In this document: positions 11,107-22,540 of the stretch, piece after piece
How the letters are laid out: every line of letters starts with the position of its first letter
How positions within the stretch are numbered: the first letter of the stretch is position 1
Assembly: GCF_964656455.1 (NCBI RefSeq)
Contig: NC_135722.1
Span: 87,291,313-87,355,312 of the forward strand
Length of the DNA: 64,000 nt
Direction: 5' to 3'
Source: Halichoerus grypus
Taxonomy: Eukaryota > Chordata > Mammalia > Carnivora > Phocidae
Notes under the pieces: model-generated
Database searches by the model: none
Told to the model about the DNA's origin: nothing
What the model saw: only the letters and a program-made list of their open reading frames with translations
Made by a program: the position numbers and the translations under genes

Positions 11107-12290
11107 TTTTTTAAACAGCTTTATTGAGATATAATTCACATACCATACACTTCACCCATTCATAGTGACGATTTAGTGATTTTGAGTAGTCAGAATTGTA
11201 CAACTATCACCAGAATCCAATTTTAGAACATTTTCATCACCCCCAAAAATGAACCCCACACCCATTAACAGCCACCCGTATTTTGCCCCAGGCCCTGCCC
11301 CCCAAGCCTAGGCAACCACACATCTGCCTCCTGTCTCTACAGATTTGCCTATTCTGGCCATTTAATATGAATCGAGTTATATAATATGTTATCCTTTGCG
11401 ACTGGCTTCTTTCCACCAGCATGGTGCTTTCAAGGGTCATCCATGTTGTAGCCTATATCAATATTTCAATTCCTTTTTATGGCCAACTAATAGCCATTGC
11501 AGGAATATACCACATTCCATTTACCCATTCATCATCTGAGAGACACTTGGATTGCCACTACCTTTTGGTTGTTGTGAATAGTGCTGCTATGAAGAGGAAT
11601 ATAGAAACATCTGTTCATTTCTTTTGGGTGTATCCCTACTACTAGAATTGCTGGGTCATATGGTAACTCTACCTTTTTTCGAGGACCTTCCAGACTGTTT
11701 GCCAAAGCGACAGCACCATGTTCCAATCAGCAGTTTATGAGGGTTCCAGTTCTCCATATCCTCACCAATACTTGATGGCACGTCTCTTTGATTACAGCCA
11801 CACTAGTGGGTAGGAAGTGGTACCCCGTGTTTGTGAATTCCATTTCCCTGATGACTAAAGAAGATGAGCATCTTTTCCTGTGCTTATGGGCCAGCCATAT
11901 GTCTTCTTTAGACAGATATCTATTCAAATCCTTTGCCCATTCGAAAATTCGGTTATCTTCTTATTGTTGAGTCATAAGAGTTTTTTATACACATTCTGGA
12001 TACAAGTCCATCACCAGATACAAGATTTGCAAAGGTGTTCTCCCATTCTGTGTGTTGTCTTTTCCCTTTCTTGGTGATGTCCTTCACAGCACAAATGTTT
12101 TTAGTTCTGATGAAGTCCAATTTATTTTCTCTTTCGTTGCTTGTGCTTTTGGTGTGCTCAGAGGATTTTGCCGAATCCAAGGCCATGAATATTTACTCAA
12201 ATTTTCTTCTAAGAGTTTTACAGTTTTAGCTTTTACATGTAGGTCTATGGTTCACTTTGAGTTATTTTTTGTATAAGGTATGAGGAAACC
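11107..12290 (-). pseudogene. Decayed LINE-1: ORF2 C-terminal region and 3' UTR
   Basis: Read on the minus strand, broken frames keep the order of the LINE-1 ORF2 C-terminus: a piece with KGKRQHTEWENTFANLVSG, one with LSKEDIWLAHKHRKRCSSSL, then one with PYDPAILVVGIHPKEMNRC, each separated by stops or frameshifts. The 3' UTR follows towards 11107. Only the end of the element is present, so it is a 5'-truncated and long-dead insertion. ORF2 normally supplies endonuclease and reverse transcriptase; neither domain is here. Confidence 0.88.
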
Positions 12291-12299
12291 CATAAGCTC

Positions 12300-13225
12300 T
12301 CAAAACCATCTCCTTTTAGCTGGGAATCTGCTCAGCCACTGCACTTTCCACGCGCACAGCTAACACGAAAATATGAAGGGGACCTCTAACAAGGTATAGA
12401 TGCTGACAGAATCCACCTCTGGGGAGAAGGCGTCCCTGTATTCCTTTTCACATAAGTCAGCATCTGATTTTTATTTCAGTCTGAGTGCAGGCTGTTGAAA
12501 GTGCCCAGATGTGCCAAGATGGAATTTACATGTTGAAAGCAGCTCCACTTGGTATAAAAGAGGTTCTACAAAATTAAGTTGCCCCATATAGTAATCAAGT
12601 TATAATAGGGCAGGTCTAAGGAAGCCACCTAATTGGCAAAAGAAAGTCCAGCCCAGCAATTAGCGAACACCACCCACACAGCTTGGATAGACCCCACCTG
12701 GCTGTTTTCCTACTGCACAAAAAAAAAAAAAAAAATCAAAACAATCAGACCATTTTCTAAATGGAATAAAACATTCCAGCGCAAGCAATAATTAGGAGAT
12801 AACTACCCTCTTGGCTGCTTCCCGCGCTCGACCTCTGGCCCCTTGCCTCCCAGCACACCTGAGACATGCAATTATCTCACAACCGCCCCATGCCAGGAGC
12901 TGCGCATTCTCATGCACCCCGTGGCCCTCCTCCCGGGATCCCTCCTGCCCAATTATTCCTAAAGCCAATTTAGTCCCCTTGGTCGGGGGAGTCCAGACAA
13001 CCCACCTCAGCACCTGAGGTCACATGCCTCTCGGAAAAACAGCTAGACACCATCTACTTCTATTGGCTGTGCTTGCTGCCAGCCTCAGAGCACCCCCCCG
13101 CCCCCCAAATCCTTAAACTAGATATTCAAATGTTCTGTTGCTGAAGATGTCAGGACAGGCCTGTTTCCTTCCCAAGGTGCTCAGGTGGGAGACAGGCAGT
13201 CTGACAGCAGAGCATGGACTGTCAG
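12300..13225. other. Repeat-poor intron 3 stretch with homeodomain/TEAD-like motifs
   Basis: Apart from a poly-A run at about 12719-12735, no repeat was recognised. It contains CCTAATTGG (12628-12636), CAATTAG (12657-12663), an inverted GGAAT/ATTCC pair (12763-12767, 12773-12777) and AATAATTA (12787-12794). It may be a regulatory element, but conservation is unknown. Confidence 0.3.
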
Positions 13226-13229
13226 TGCA

Positions 13230-13400
13230 GGGAGGAACCTTCTGCCTCCCCCATCACTCAGACAGGAAACCGAGCAGGCAGAGGTGGTTTGTCATGGTCC
13301 AAGAGCAAAGCCAAGGGCAGGGCTGGGATTTGAACACACAACCCTGCCCACTTGAATCTAACACTCTTACCCGGATCTCATCGTGCATAACGAGCGAGGG
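13230..13400 (+). repeat. MIR SINE fragment
   Basis: It contains GGGCAGGGCTGGGATTTGAA followed by ACACTCTTACC, the classic MIR 3' part. Confidence 0.7.
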
Positions 13401-13874
13401 ATACGTCATATTTGCCACTGTGCTTTCTGATTCTAATACTGACCTGCAGTCCCCCGGTCTCCCGGCAGACCCTGGGTCACAGACTCCTTCACCAGGGGTG
13501 CTTTCTGCCCCTTTTTCTTGGTCTTCACCTGCAGCTCTCTGGAGCTGGAAGAGTCGGATCAACCGATGACTATCTCCATGAAGCTGAGAAGCAAGTTCGG
13601 ATTCTCCGGCACAAATCTCTTCCCAGCACCCTGTTCGGCAGCCTTTCTCTGCCTGAAGATGCAATGCCATCTCAGACGGGGCCCCACATGCTAAGGCACT
13701 GAGTGGGAGTAGGCCCGGCAAGTGAGGAACGAGCAAGAACAAACAGCCAGGATTGTTCTCGCCCAGAAGAAAGGTTCAGGGCCCCAGAAACCTATAGAAT
13801 TCATTTTCTGTCTGTATGTCTTCTGGCCTCCCAAATTGTGGATTCTCTGGAGACTTGAATTACATGGCCAGGTA

Positions 13875-13926
13875 AATAATAATAATAAAGAAGAAGGAGG
13901 AGGAGAGGAAGAGGAAGAGGAGGATG
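13875..13926 (+). repeat. (AAT)n / (GAAGGA)n purine-rich simple repeat
   Basis: AATAATAATAAT passes into AGAAGGAGGAGGAGAGGAAG and related units. Confidence 0.95.
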
Positions 13927-13979
13927 GCGGCTAACACTTCTCAGCTCGTACAGGGATGAGCTCAGTTAGTAGCTATAAG

Positions 13980-14090
13980 GTACATATGTATGAGGCATTT
14001 TACTAATGAGGAGACAGGCCCACAGAGGTTAAGTAACCTGCTCAAGATCACATAGATAGTAACCATTAGCCAGTTCATGGAACTGGTGAC
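13980..14090 (+). repeat. MIR SINE core
   Basis: CACAGAGGTTAAGTAACCTG followed by CTCAAGATCACATAGATAGT is close to the MIR core consensus. Confidence 0.85.
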
Positions 14091-14639
14091 CATCTGGAGA
14101 TCTGCAGCGCCAAAGACGATGACGGCGCATGGTATGTGGCCCCCCACAATTCCGTGACCGGGGCAGGAGGGTGGTATCCATTTGGATCCTCTCATGGAAC
14201 TAGGTTTTAGAGCTGAAAGAGATCCCTGAATGATGAGGCACTTTCAGCCTGTTGCAAAACTCTGGGTCCTCCTGGAACTCAAGCCAAACAGAAATGGAAT
14301 AGAGGGTGAGCGTCCCACCTCGTGTAAATTTACCCAACCCGCTATAGGTTACAAATGCTGACCGGTAAAAACTAGTCCAAGATGCTATCTGGCCTCTGGC
14401 AGTGCTCTCCTTGGCCGCCGTGTGAGTAGCTCTTGAGAATCAAGTGCTAATCTTTTTCCAGTTCCAATTAGGTGACTAGCCTTGAGACATCTTTATTACC
14501 CAATTAGCTTTTTCTTTTCCTCCCAGTACTTGAAGAGATAGCCTTGAAAGAGTTCTACCAGGAAAACATATGAGGCAATCAGGATCCCAACAATGCCTCG
14601 CTGTTCTGGGGGAGTCAGAATTCAGACCTGCAATGGAAC

Positions 14640-14960
14640 AACCACCCTCCCATTTTTAGCTCTGGCCATTCTGAAGTCGTTCAAAGTGCCCCAGGTGCTC
14701 TGGCTCCTTCCTTCTGCCCGTGACAGCCTCCTCACCTTTGCTTGGCATACTTCTATTCATCCACCGAAACCAATTTAGACAGCACCTCTTCCATGAAGCC
14801 CTCCCTTTCTCTATCCTGATTCTGAACCCAGTAAATCCCACTGTGGCCCTGATCCCTCTGAATAATTACTAGTTTCATGGGGCGGCCTCCTCCCACCTGA
14901 CGGAGTACTTTTTTCTTATTTTATTTTGTAATGGACAGTTTTGTGACTTATCTTGGCTTC
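14640..14960 (+). repeat. LINE-2 3' fragment
   Basis: It follows the LINE-2 order: a 'tctggctcctt' segment, ACTTCTATTCATCCACCGAA, then TTCCATGAAGCCCTCCCTTT. Confidence 0.6.
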
Positions 14961-15339
14961 TCCGTCGCCTGGTGCTCCATTCCGAGGCTCAACATTTAAC
15001 TGCTAGAGTGGACAGAGAGCTTGGCACTCCCGCCTCCCCAAGGGACCTGAATTTGGTCGGCCCGTGGAATGCTGAGGTTAAATCTGCTGACTTCCATTTT
15101 GCTTTATGTGACATGGATGACCCTCAATAACCAGCTCCCACTTGTGCCGCCGGCCCAGTGGCTGGTGAACAACAGGTAACGTCAGAGGTGAAGGCACACG
15201 CTCGTCCCACGGGCATCGGGCGGCGCGGTGCTGACGGGGATGGCAGGCTGTCAATTCCTTAATCGTCTGACTCATGAAGAGATCGCTGATAACCGATTTC
15301 AACAATGCCTCTGCCACTCAGGAGACCTTGATTTCGATG

Positions 15340-15430
15340 ATGATGACTGATGAGGAAGGAGGTGGGTGGTGGACTTGCCCAAGTCCAAAGTCAGCCAGGG
15401 AGGGACAGGCATGAGAACTCAGCCCAGAGT
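15340..15430 (+). repeat. MIR-like fragment
   Basis: GACTTGCCCAAGTCCAAAGT followed by CAGCCAGGGAGGG resembles the MIR core. Weak. Confidence 0.45.
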
Positions 15431-15525
15431 TTCTAACTCCCCGATCTGGTTCTTTCTGAGATCAGTTCCCCGGGAGGTTTCTGCCATCATTTTCTTCTTT
15501 TCTTTTCTTTCTCTCTTTTTGTTTA

Positions 15526-15724
15526 TTAATAAAGATTTTATTTATTTGTTTGTCAGAGACAAGAGTGAGCGTGGGCGCGCGGACCAGCAGGGGGAGCGGG
15601 CGGCAGAGGGAGAAGCAGGCTCCCCACTGAGCAGGGAGCCCGATGCAGGGCTTGATCCCAGGACCCCGGGACCATGACCTGAGCTGAAGGCAGGTGCTTA
15701 ACCAACTGAGCCACCCAGGTGTCC
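15526..15724 (-). mobile_element. CAN SINE
   Basis: Antisense on plus: AAAGATTTTATTTATTTG, a G-rich middle, GAGCAGGGAGCCCGATGCAG, and ending TGAGCCACCCAGGTGTCCC. Same orientation as BARX2. Confidence 0.93.
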
Positions 15725-15889
15725 CTTCACCAACATTTTCATGTGTCTATAGCATTCTGGAGGTTTTGGACCGACTACATATTTAATCGAATCCCATTTA
15801 TCCTTCAACATCTCCCTACACCTTTCTCAAATACCCATCCCCTGAACATTTCCGGGCTTATACACCTACAATAATTACAATTCAAAGCA

Positions 15890-16040
15890 GCCCTGGCTGC
15901 TTTCTGGACCTTGATTCTCCAACGAGATCACAAATGCCATGAAGGCAGGTTTCTATCTCATTTCATTACTTCCTACAGTGCCCAGGATAAGGCACCGTTC
16001 ACAAGAGATGCTAATACACACTTGTGGATTCATCCGGTAT
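15890..16040 (+). repeat. LINE-2 3' end fragment
   Basis: GATCACAAATGCCATGAAGG then TACAGTGCCCAGGATAAGG resembles the LINE-2 end (blocked 'ATGAGGGCAGG ... CAGTGCCTGGCA'). Confidence 0.5.
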
Positions 16041-16355
16041 ACGTGTGTTTGTACTGACGTCTCGGCCTCACTTTGTAAGCACTCCGTGAGCCACGGCCTC
16101 CACCTGAACATCCTTCCCTCGCAGGCTCGGGTGCCCCCAGAGGAAATTATGAGATTTGCCCAGGAATTCCCTTTTGGGAATATAATACACATTGCCTCAC
16201 TGGCTTTTAAAAAAAATGTTGCCATCAATATTAATTTACAACGTATTTATTTTTCTCATTGTTAATAGGCAACAGCAAGAACTAATGTTTTCAGAAAAAA
16301 ATTATTGGACAAAAGCACAAAATTGAGAAAAATGTCTCCGTATCTATTAGCTATT

Positions 16356-16535
16356 TTTTTAAAGACTTTATTTATTTGAGAATGAGTAAGACAGAGAAGG
16401 AACAGGAGAGGGACAGAGGGAGAAGCAGACTCCCTGCTGAGCAAGGAGCCCAGTGCAGGCAGGACTCGATCCCAGGACCTTGGGATCATGACCTGAGCCG
16501 AAGGCAGACGCTTAACTGAGCCACCCAGGTACCCA
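16356..16535 (-). mobile_element. CAN SINE with 8-bp target duplication
   Basis: Antisense copy from TTTTTAAAGACTTTATTTAT to GAGCCACCCAGGTACCCA. TAGCTATT flanks both ends (16348-16355 and 16536-16543). A short deletion removes part of the tRNA-like head. Confidence 0.9.
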
Positions 16536-16539
16536 TAGC

Positions 16540-17090
16540 TATTAACTTACCTGTTTTCCTGAAAACTAGGGGTGGAAGAAGGACCTCAGTTTTAGTAATT
16601 GTAAAAAAAAAATCATATTCCAGCCCTTGAACACCAGGAAAGATGGCTTGTGGCCAGATAGGTTAGCAAATTAGAGTGTCATCCAAGCAGGTCTGGACCG
16701 CCTGGCCCGCACAAGAGGAGAAAGGACCAGTAAGGTTCGGTGAGGGTGTAAGGAAGTCTCAGGGCACAGGCCATCGCTTACCTGGTCTCTCAAGGAAACA
16801 GGCTGCTTCCCACCCTCTTTTCCCAGCTCACCTCTTTTCTCTGGGCTTTGACCTTTTCCCTTGTGGTTTACAAAACTGGCAATGAAACACGCCAACCAAT
16901 TTGGAAAATACGGATTTAACAGATTATTCAAATTTGCTCTTTTTTAAGAAAGAGTGAACTATGATGAAGCAGAGTCCCTCAAAATATGGAGATGTCTTTT
17001 TTTTTTTTTTTTTTAGAGAGAGAGTTGTTTATGCTAATAGGTCCATTTAGAAACCAAAGATGGAATGATTCATTAGCTAGGTCGTAAAGC
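16540..17090. other. Intron 3 stretch without recognised elements
   Basis: I see only a T-run at about 16997-17014 followed by AGAGAGAGAG, perhaps the 3' scrap of a SINE. Confidence 0.4.
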
Positions 17091-17104
17091 AGTATTAGGG
17101 AAAG

Positions 17105-17275
17105 CTTAGTCCCTGATACCATGTGCATCAGAGGAACCTGGGAGCTTGTGAACACCACATTCCCAGCCCTGTCGCGGACCTCTGCACTCAGGATCCTGGG
17201 AGGGCCTAGACTTCTGCATTTTTACCTGCAATCCAGGTTCCTCTGACACCCACCGAAGCTTGACAATCCCTGCAT
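17105..17275 (+). mobile_element. MER5A-like nonautonomous hAT DNA transposon
   Basis: CATGTGCATCAGAGGAACCT, GGGAGCTTGTGAACACCACA, CTAGACTTCTGCATTTTTA and a terminal GCTTGACAATCCCTG follow the MER5A order with substitutions. It is an old and diverged copy. Confidence 0.65.
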
Positions 17276-17675
17276 TACAGCACACGGAGCCCAGGAACAG
17301 ATGCACTCTATATGTCATTATAAACAAACAGTCCTGACTTCTATTCTTGGCGACTGGGGGGAGGGGGAAGGAAGTTCTTTGAAAAGGCTAGCAGGTGGGG
17401 TTAAAACTAGCAACGGAGAAGCTTGTGGGCTTTCTTTTATTTCTAAGGAAACCGTGAAAAAGAATATCCTGCTGGTCAGGAAATCCAGGTCAGGAGGAAT
17501 GGCTTATCTGACTGTCCCAACTACCTCCCTCCCAGCCAGCCAGCATCATAAAAGGCCTTCCACTCTCTGGAACCCCAAACCACCAATGGTCCTTCCTGCC
17601 TTCTTCCCAGCCCTGGAGTAAGAATTTTCCCTATCATGATGGGGGCACGGTGAGACTCACTCTCTTCTTTCTTAC

Positions 17676-17760
17676 CATTTTCTTCCACTTCATCCTGCGG
17701 TTCTGATACCAAGTCTTCACCTGCAGTTGAGTGAGTCCCAGAGACTGGGCCAAGTCCAGC
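17676..17760 (-). CDS. BARX2: BARX2 exon 3: homeodomain helices 2-3 (residues 32-59)
   Basis: This 85-nt exon lies between acceptor CTTCTAG (AG at 17762-17761) and donor GTAAGAAAG (from 17675). Its first base, G, completes the Arg31 codon begun in exon 2 (AG plus G). Twenty-eight codons then run [28 protein letters not shown]. The diagnostic homeodomain residues Trp48, Gln50, Asn51, Arg53 and Trp56 are all present. Gln50 and Asn51 are the residues that read TAAT-type DNA sites. The exon ends in phase 0 after Met59. It is too short to stand out as an open frame and was found from the homeodomain motif on the reverse strand. Confidence 0.97.
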
Positions 17761-18629
17761 CTAGAAGGCGTGAGATACAAAGGAAGGATGAGGAAGGAGG
17801 GAAGGGGCAGTAGGGATGGGGTCCTGTGGACTAGCTCCAGGCACTGCTATCAGAGCATGGACTTCCCCCATTAAACCAGTTCTTCCCCCAAGAATCTCAT
17901 GGATGGAACTCTGAGAACCTAAGAAACAGATGCCTATAACCCAAGGACACCTGGGGCCATCATCCTGGAAACACTGTCTGCACGGGACCTGAAAAGGATT
18001 TCTCAGCCTTGATCGCGAAGTCCTCCTTCTGACCTGACAGAGTCTTTACTGGGATCCCATACAAAATGAGGACTCTGCCCCCAAATCCAAACTGGAAAGG
18101 AAAAGCAAAGACCTGCCATCCTTGTCAAAATCCTGCTTATCACCCCAGATGCAGCGCAAGGCCCCTCCTACAGGGGAGCCTCCCCACCCCCATGACACCT
18201 CCCACAGGTTCTGCCCTCTGGACCTTCCCACTGGTCAGCCATCACCCGGGTGGCTCCACGTTCTCAAGGGTTCTCTGTTTCCCACGAGTACTTTCTGCCT
18301 TCCTGACTCAACCGCAAGGGCTTCCTTTCTGTCCACAAAAGTGCCTATCAGGTTCTCAATCCAGACCAAGGGCTCAAAAATACTTTCCAAAGGATGGATT
18401 CATTCACTGTAGCTGCCCTAAACTGTTATAACGTGGGGTTCCCAAAGAAACATTCCATCTGTAGCCCTCCGGCTTCCCATTCTATTGCTAGCCGTGGTTC
18501 TGCATTTCTCTGTAGCCTTCTGGAAAGTCCTGAATGTCAAAGCCATTCCTGGCAAGTGTGAGGTTGGAGCTACTTCCAACAACACAGCAACCATTTCTGG
18601 AGAACCGCGGCATCCCAGGCCCCAGGCTC

Positions 18630-18740
18630 AGCCCCCAACCTAAGCTGTCTTATTTATTCCTTTCATGACGCTGGGAAGTAGGTATTCCCATTTTATGGAT
18701 GAGAGATCTGAAGCTTGGAGAGATTAGAATCTCTCGGTAA
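18630..18740 (+). repeat. MIR SINE fragment
   Basis: TTATTTATTCCTTTCATGAC, GGTATTCCCATTTTATGGAT, then a degraded GAGAGATCTGAAGC: a MIR core. The stretch before it, 17761-18630, has no element that I recognise. Confidence 0.65.
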
Positions 18741-18742
18741 CC

Positions 18743-19150
18743 ATGGCCAAATCCTGTCTGCTGCCTGTTTTTCTTTTTTTTAATTTTTTTATTTTATATT
18801 TTATTTATTTATTTGACAGAGAGAGACACAGAGAGAGAGGGAACACAAGCAGGGGGAGTAGGAGAGCGAGAAGCAGGTCTCCCGCTGAGCAGGGAGCCCG
18901 ATGCGGGGCTCGATCCCAGGACCCTGAGATCATGACCTGAGCCGAAGGCAGACGCTTAACGACTGAGCCACCCAGGCGCCCCTGCTGCCTGTTTTTCTAA
19001 ATAAAGTTTTTATTGGAACACAGACACCCATTTGTCTGGTACTGTCCACGGCCGCTTTCCTGCTGCAGCCTCGGAGGTGAGTAGTTGTGACAGAGACTGA
19101 AATTATTTTCTCTCTGGCCCCGTACAAGAAAAACTTTGCTGACCCCCAGT
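18743..19150 (-). mobile_element. hAT-type nonautonomous DNA element, split by a CAN SINE
   Basis: GGCCAAATCCTGTCTGCTGC then CTGTTTTTCT (18743-18774) continues after the SINE as TCTAAATAAAGTTTTTATTG and GAACACAGACACCCATTTG, and ends AAAAACTTTGCTGACCCCC. This is the reverse of the element at 63800-64000. The family is a MER1-group hAT element whose exact name I cannot assign. Confidence 0.7.
18775..18981 (-). mobile_element. CAN SINE nested in the hAT element, 17-bp target duplication
   Basis: A full antisense copy from the T-rich tail to GAGCCACCCAGGCGCCC. CTGCTGCCTGTTTTTCT occurs at 18758-18774 and 18982-18998 without mismatch. Low divergence marks a young insertion. Confidence 0.96.
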
Positions 19151-19916
19151 AGATGATCCTAGAGCGAGAGGTGGAGCCGGGAGGTAAACCTACTTACGTC
19201 TGGCTTGTATACTCTGCCTGTATGGGGGCTCCCCTCCACCACCATATTTTTGCACAAGTTCAATCTGTCAAAGGAAAGCTCTTGCTCTGGTTTTTGAGGA
19301 GAAAAGGCGAACAACCCAAATGGAGCATATTAAATGAGAAAGAGAACCAGGCTTCCAAACTCAGTCCTCAATACTACAACTATGGACCTCTATTGGGAAG
19401 AACCCCAAGTCTACTACCCGAGAGCCAACTGGAAGGACCACTTCCCTGTGGCTCCAACCCTGGTCACTGCAGCATGGGTTTCTAGAGCAGCAACCTGGGA
19501 TGGGCACCCTTGCCACAGGGAGCAGGGGTCACCACTTTCGAAGTCCTAGATGTCTGAACATTACAATTTGTGGCTCTGAGGTCCCTTAGGTCCCACAAAC
19601 CTTCACAGCCACAAGCCTGAGCCATGGGGACTCCCGGGTGTGCGTTCTCGGCCTCAGCTTTCTCTCCCCAAGGAGTGCTGAGCAGCATCTCACGTGAGCA
19701 AGGCCAGTGGGTATCGGCAGCGAAGGTTCCAGATACTGACCGCTGGCACTGCGGCTGCTCAGCCCCCTGCTCCGGCCAGAGGGCACGATTTAAATCTCCA
19801 ACAATAAAAACAGTCCTCCTTCCAAAAAAACCCTCAGAACCTGTCTTACATCTGCATTCACATATATCTGGCTGTCCCAGGAAAAGGGCTACTGGAAGCT
19901 AACAGTTTTACTCAAA

Positions 19917-20160
19917 GTGATTAACAGACTGAAGCTAATAAATTCCCAGCGCCAACAGCACTTAGCTCTCCCCACTAATGAAGCGCTGCTTCCCAAGCAG
20001 CCATTCATTAAGAACCAAAAACCCAGGGGGCTGTCCCACAGGCTTCTGGTCTCCCAGGCTCCCACTGCGCCTTCCAGGCCGGTTCACCTGAGGCCATCAG
20101 GTGCATTAGTCAATGGCAGGCTCAGTTCACAGCTCGGCCACTGCATTAGCAAATGGTGTT
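19917..20160. promoter_or_regulatory. Candidate intronic enhancer: homeodomain motif cluster with facing E-boxes
   Basis: A repeat-free patch in intron 2. TAAT/ATTA cores lie at 19920, 19936, 19976, 20007, 20105 and 20145. CACCTG at 20085-20090 faces CAGGTG at 20098-20103. TGCATTAG-NN-AATGG occurs twice (20102-20116, 20142-20156) exactly 40 bp apart. These are directly visible; enhancer function is inferred. The neighbouring 19150-19900 and 20160-20750 show no recognised element. Confidence 0.35.
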
Positions 20161-20759
20161 AGCTCACTTGGGAAAAATGCACCCCTGACTCACTCTGGCT
20201 ACAGAAACGCGCTTCACTGTCATCGGCTTTCTCTCATTACCTGCCACCGTTACAAATTCTCACTTCCCTGCATATTCGCTTAAATGGGGTCACCTAGGAA
20301 ACTGGAGAAACAAACAAAGGGGAAGACGCAGAAAGCTGTGGGAGGAGGGAGTGCTCATGGCACTGGTCACGTAGAGAGGTGAGGAACATGGGAGAGGGCG
20401 GGTTAAGGCAGCAGCTTCCATGCCAGCCAGATGGGTGTCCTTCTCCCCAGGCAAGTGAATCAGTCCTGCGTAGGTCACCTGAGAGGTGCCTGGGCAGGTA
20501 TCAGGAAGTCCCAGGAGCTTGATTAGGAATGAACATTTCTGTTAAAACATTCTCTGACTTCTAGAAAATAAGCCTAAAATTCTACCCACGCCTGCTGAAG
20601 CCCTTTCAGTGTACTACCATGCAAGTCATAAATAATGGCGCCCACCTCCACTGGCTGCGCAACTCCCCGAGGCTCTCCATTACCTGCTGGGGGCACCAAA
20701 ATAGCTCCTGATAACTGGGGATCCCTTCTGTCAATCCCCAATTCACAGCCACATCTCCA

Positions 20760-21610
20760 CTGTCTGGCCAAAGGCTCCCCAGATGCTCACATCCAAACAG
20801 AACTCACTCTTTCCCCCACCAAACCCACTCTGCCCTCTACCTTGCAACTTCGGTCCTGGTATCCCTGTCTACGCCGTGGCCCAATCCAGGAGGAGCAGAC
20901 TTCCCAGCTCTCTTCTCTCTTTCTCACACCAATGTCAAGTCTGTCCATTCCACCTTCTAAACTCTTCTCCAATCAATTCCCTTTTCTCTGTGCCCACTGT
21001 CACCACCTTAATTCTAGTCTTCAGTGACGATCCCTGGGCTCCCTCCCACCCCCCTGCTCCATTGCTTCCCTCTCAAATCAACCGTTTAGGGTGCCACCAA
21101 AGCAAGGAGTCTAAAATGTAAATCTGGCCACGTCCCTTCCCGCTCTTAGTGGCTGTCAATGAGGACAAAGTCGGCATTCTTTGGCCAGGCATGTGAGCCT
21201 TCCCACCTCCAGCCTCATCTCCTGCCAGGCTCCCATCTGCCCCTTAGCCTGGAGACATCCTGACCGCCTGCAGTTCCCTCGATGTGCCCAGTGAGACGTG
21301 CTTCTGTGCCTGTATGGGCCATTCCGTCTGGCCTCAAAGCTCTTCTGAAGTGTTGCCTCCTCTGAGATGCCTTCCTGAGCCCCATCTGACACACTGAGCA
21401 ACATCTCTGGGCTCCTCCAGCCCTTGGAAACACATTGGCACCAGGACCCGTGCCCTGTGTTGTGGGTACTTGTTGTCCTGTCCTTCCCTAGGATCTCCTC
21501 CAGAGCAGGACTCTTGTCTCCTACTTTCTGGACTCACAGCCCCTGCCGCAGTGTCTGGCCCCCAGCAAACCCCCAACACACAGCTGATGGGGGGCTCGAT
21601 TAAGTGAGTC
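20760..21610 (+). repeat. Long LINE-2 3' fragment
   Basis: Landmarks in LINE-2 order: TAAATCTGGCCACGTCCCTT, TGGCTGTCAATGAGGACAAA, CTTCTGAAGTGTTGCCTCCT, GATGCCTTCCTGAGCCCC and GCAGTGTCTGGCCCCCAGCA. It explains the long pseudo-open frames on both strands here. Confidence 0.75.
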
Positions 21611-22540
21611 AGTAAACAGATGCCCTTTGATCAGTGATTTGTATACTCCTCTCTCTCTTAAATTTGGGTCAAACAGCTACTAACTAGCTTAAGAGATGCA
21701 TGTGAGTTTCCTTCCCTTTCTCTTTAATAGGACTAGAGACAAACCTAATACAGACAAGGAAGTGAGCAAAAGAACAGAAAAAGGACCTGGAAAATCCTCC
21801 CAATAAATAAGATCACATATTAGCTCAGCCATCTCTAGCCAGATCTCCAGAATGAGTTTGAAGGAATAAGATAAGATACACATTCTTGCATATTTTGTAG
21901 TTAAGATACTAAATTAAAGAAATAAGGTGAGATATTAAGGCCTCTGAGTAAGTCAGGGGTCACAGTCCCCTCACCTGGCTCTCAAAGGCGTTTAAAGAAG
22001 GGACTCACATCCGGGTCTTGCTCGTCTCTCAGCCAAGTGGTTCTGACTTGATATCCACCAAATTTACCAGGACATCTAACAGCTCCTCAACCGAATCAAT
22101 CCAGGCCTTCCCAGTCAAGAGCCAGGCCCGCAGCCTGAGCCAGCTGGGAGTCGGAGGGTGGGGAGAAGCCTGAGAAGGTCACAGGTCCCAAACGCCCAGT
22201 GAACCCCACTGCGTCTGATCCTACTGTAAGTGGCTTTAAACCCCAATCCTGTTTCCCAGCTCAGAGCCTGGGCAACCATTCACTAAACTTGACTTTGTTT
22301 CTTACGGTGAAGTAGTTAAGTTAAATATGGGGATACAGCCGGGGCTTAAGTGTGATGAGGGCAGGTGGGCTGGGCTCTGTCGAACAGGCTGAGATTACAC
22401 GAGCCAAGGACGAGACTCCTGCCATCATGAGGAACCTCTCTCTAACACAGTCCTTGTGGCTCTCTGTCCCACCCCGAGAGCAAAAGGCATCTCCCCTTCC
22501 CAAGGGCCTTCCCTGCGGACAGTCGTCTCCCCGGGTTCTC
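21610..22540. other. Intron 2 stretch next to exon 2, no recognised repeat
   Basis: No element recognised. CTTTGATC at about 21627-21634 resembles a TCF/LEF site. The last about 200 bases before exon 2 are GC-richer. Confidence 0.4.

Larger units (their letters stand above)
9054..17675 (-). other. BARX2: BARX2 intron 3
   Basis: The intron runs from donor GTAAGAAAG at 17675 to acceptor CACATAG at 9054 on the minus strand, 8622 nt. It holds three CAN SINEs, an old LINE-1 3' piece near 9.5-10.2 kb, a decayed LINE-1 ORF2 remnant at 11.1-12.3 kb, MIR and LINE-2 fragments, a MER5A-like element and a GA-rich microsatellite. No internal exon was recognised. Confidence 0.9.

Noticed and set aside
20635..21579. 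Several frames of 60-130 codons on both strands
   Set aside because: They lie within a LINE-2 fragment.
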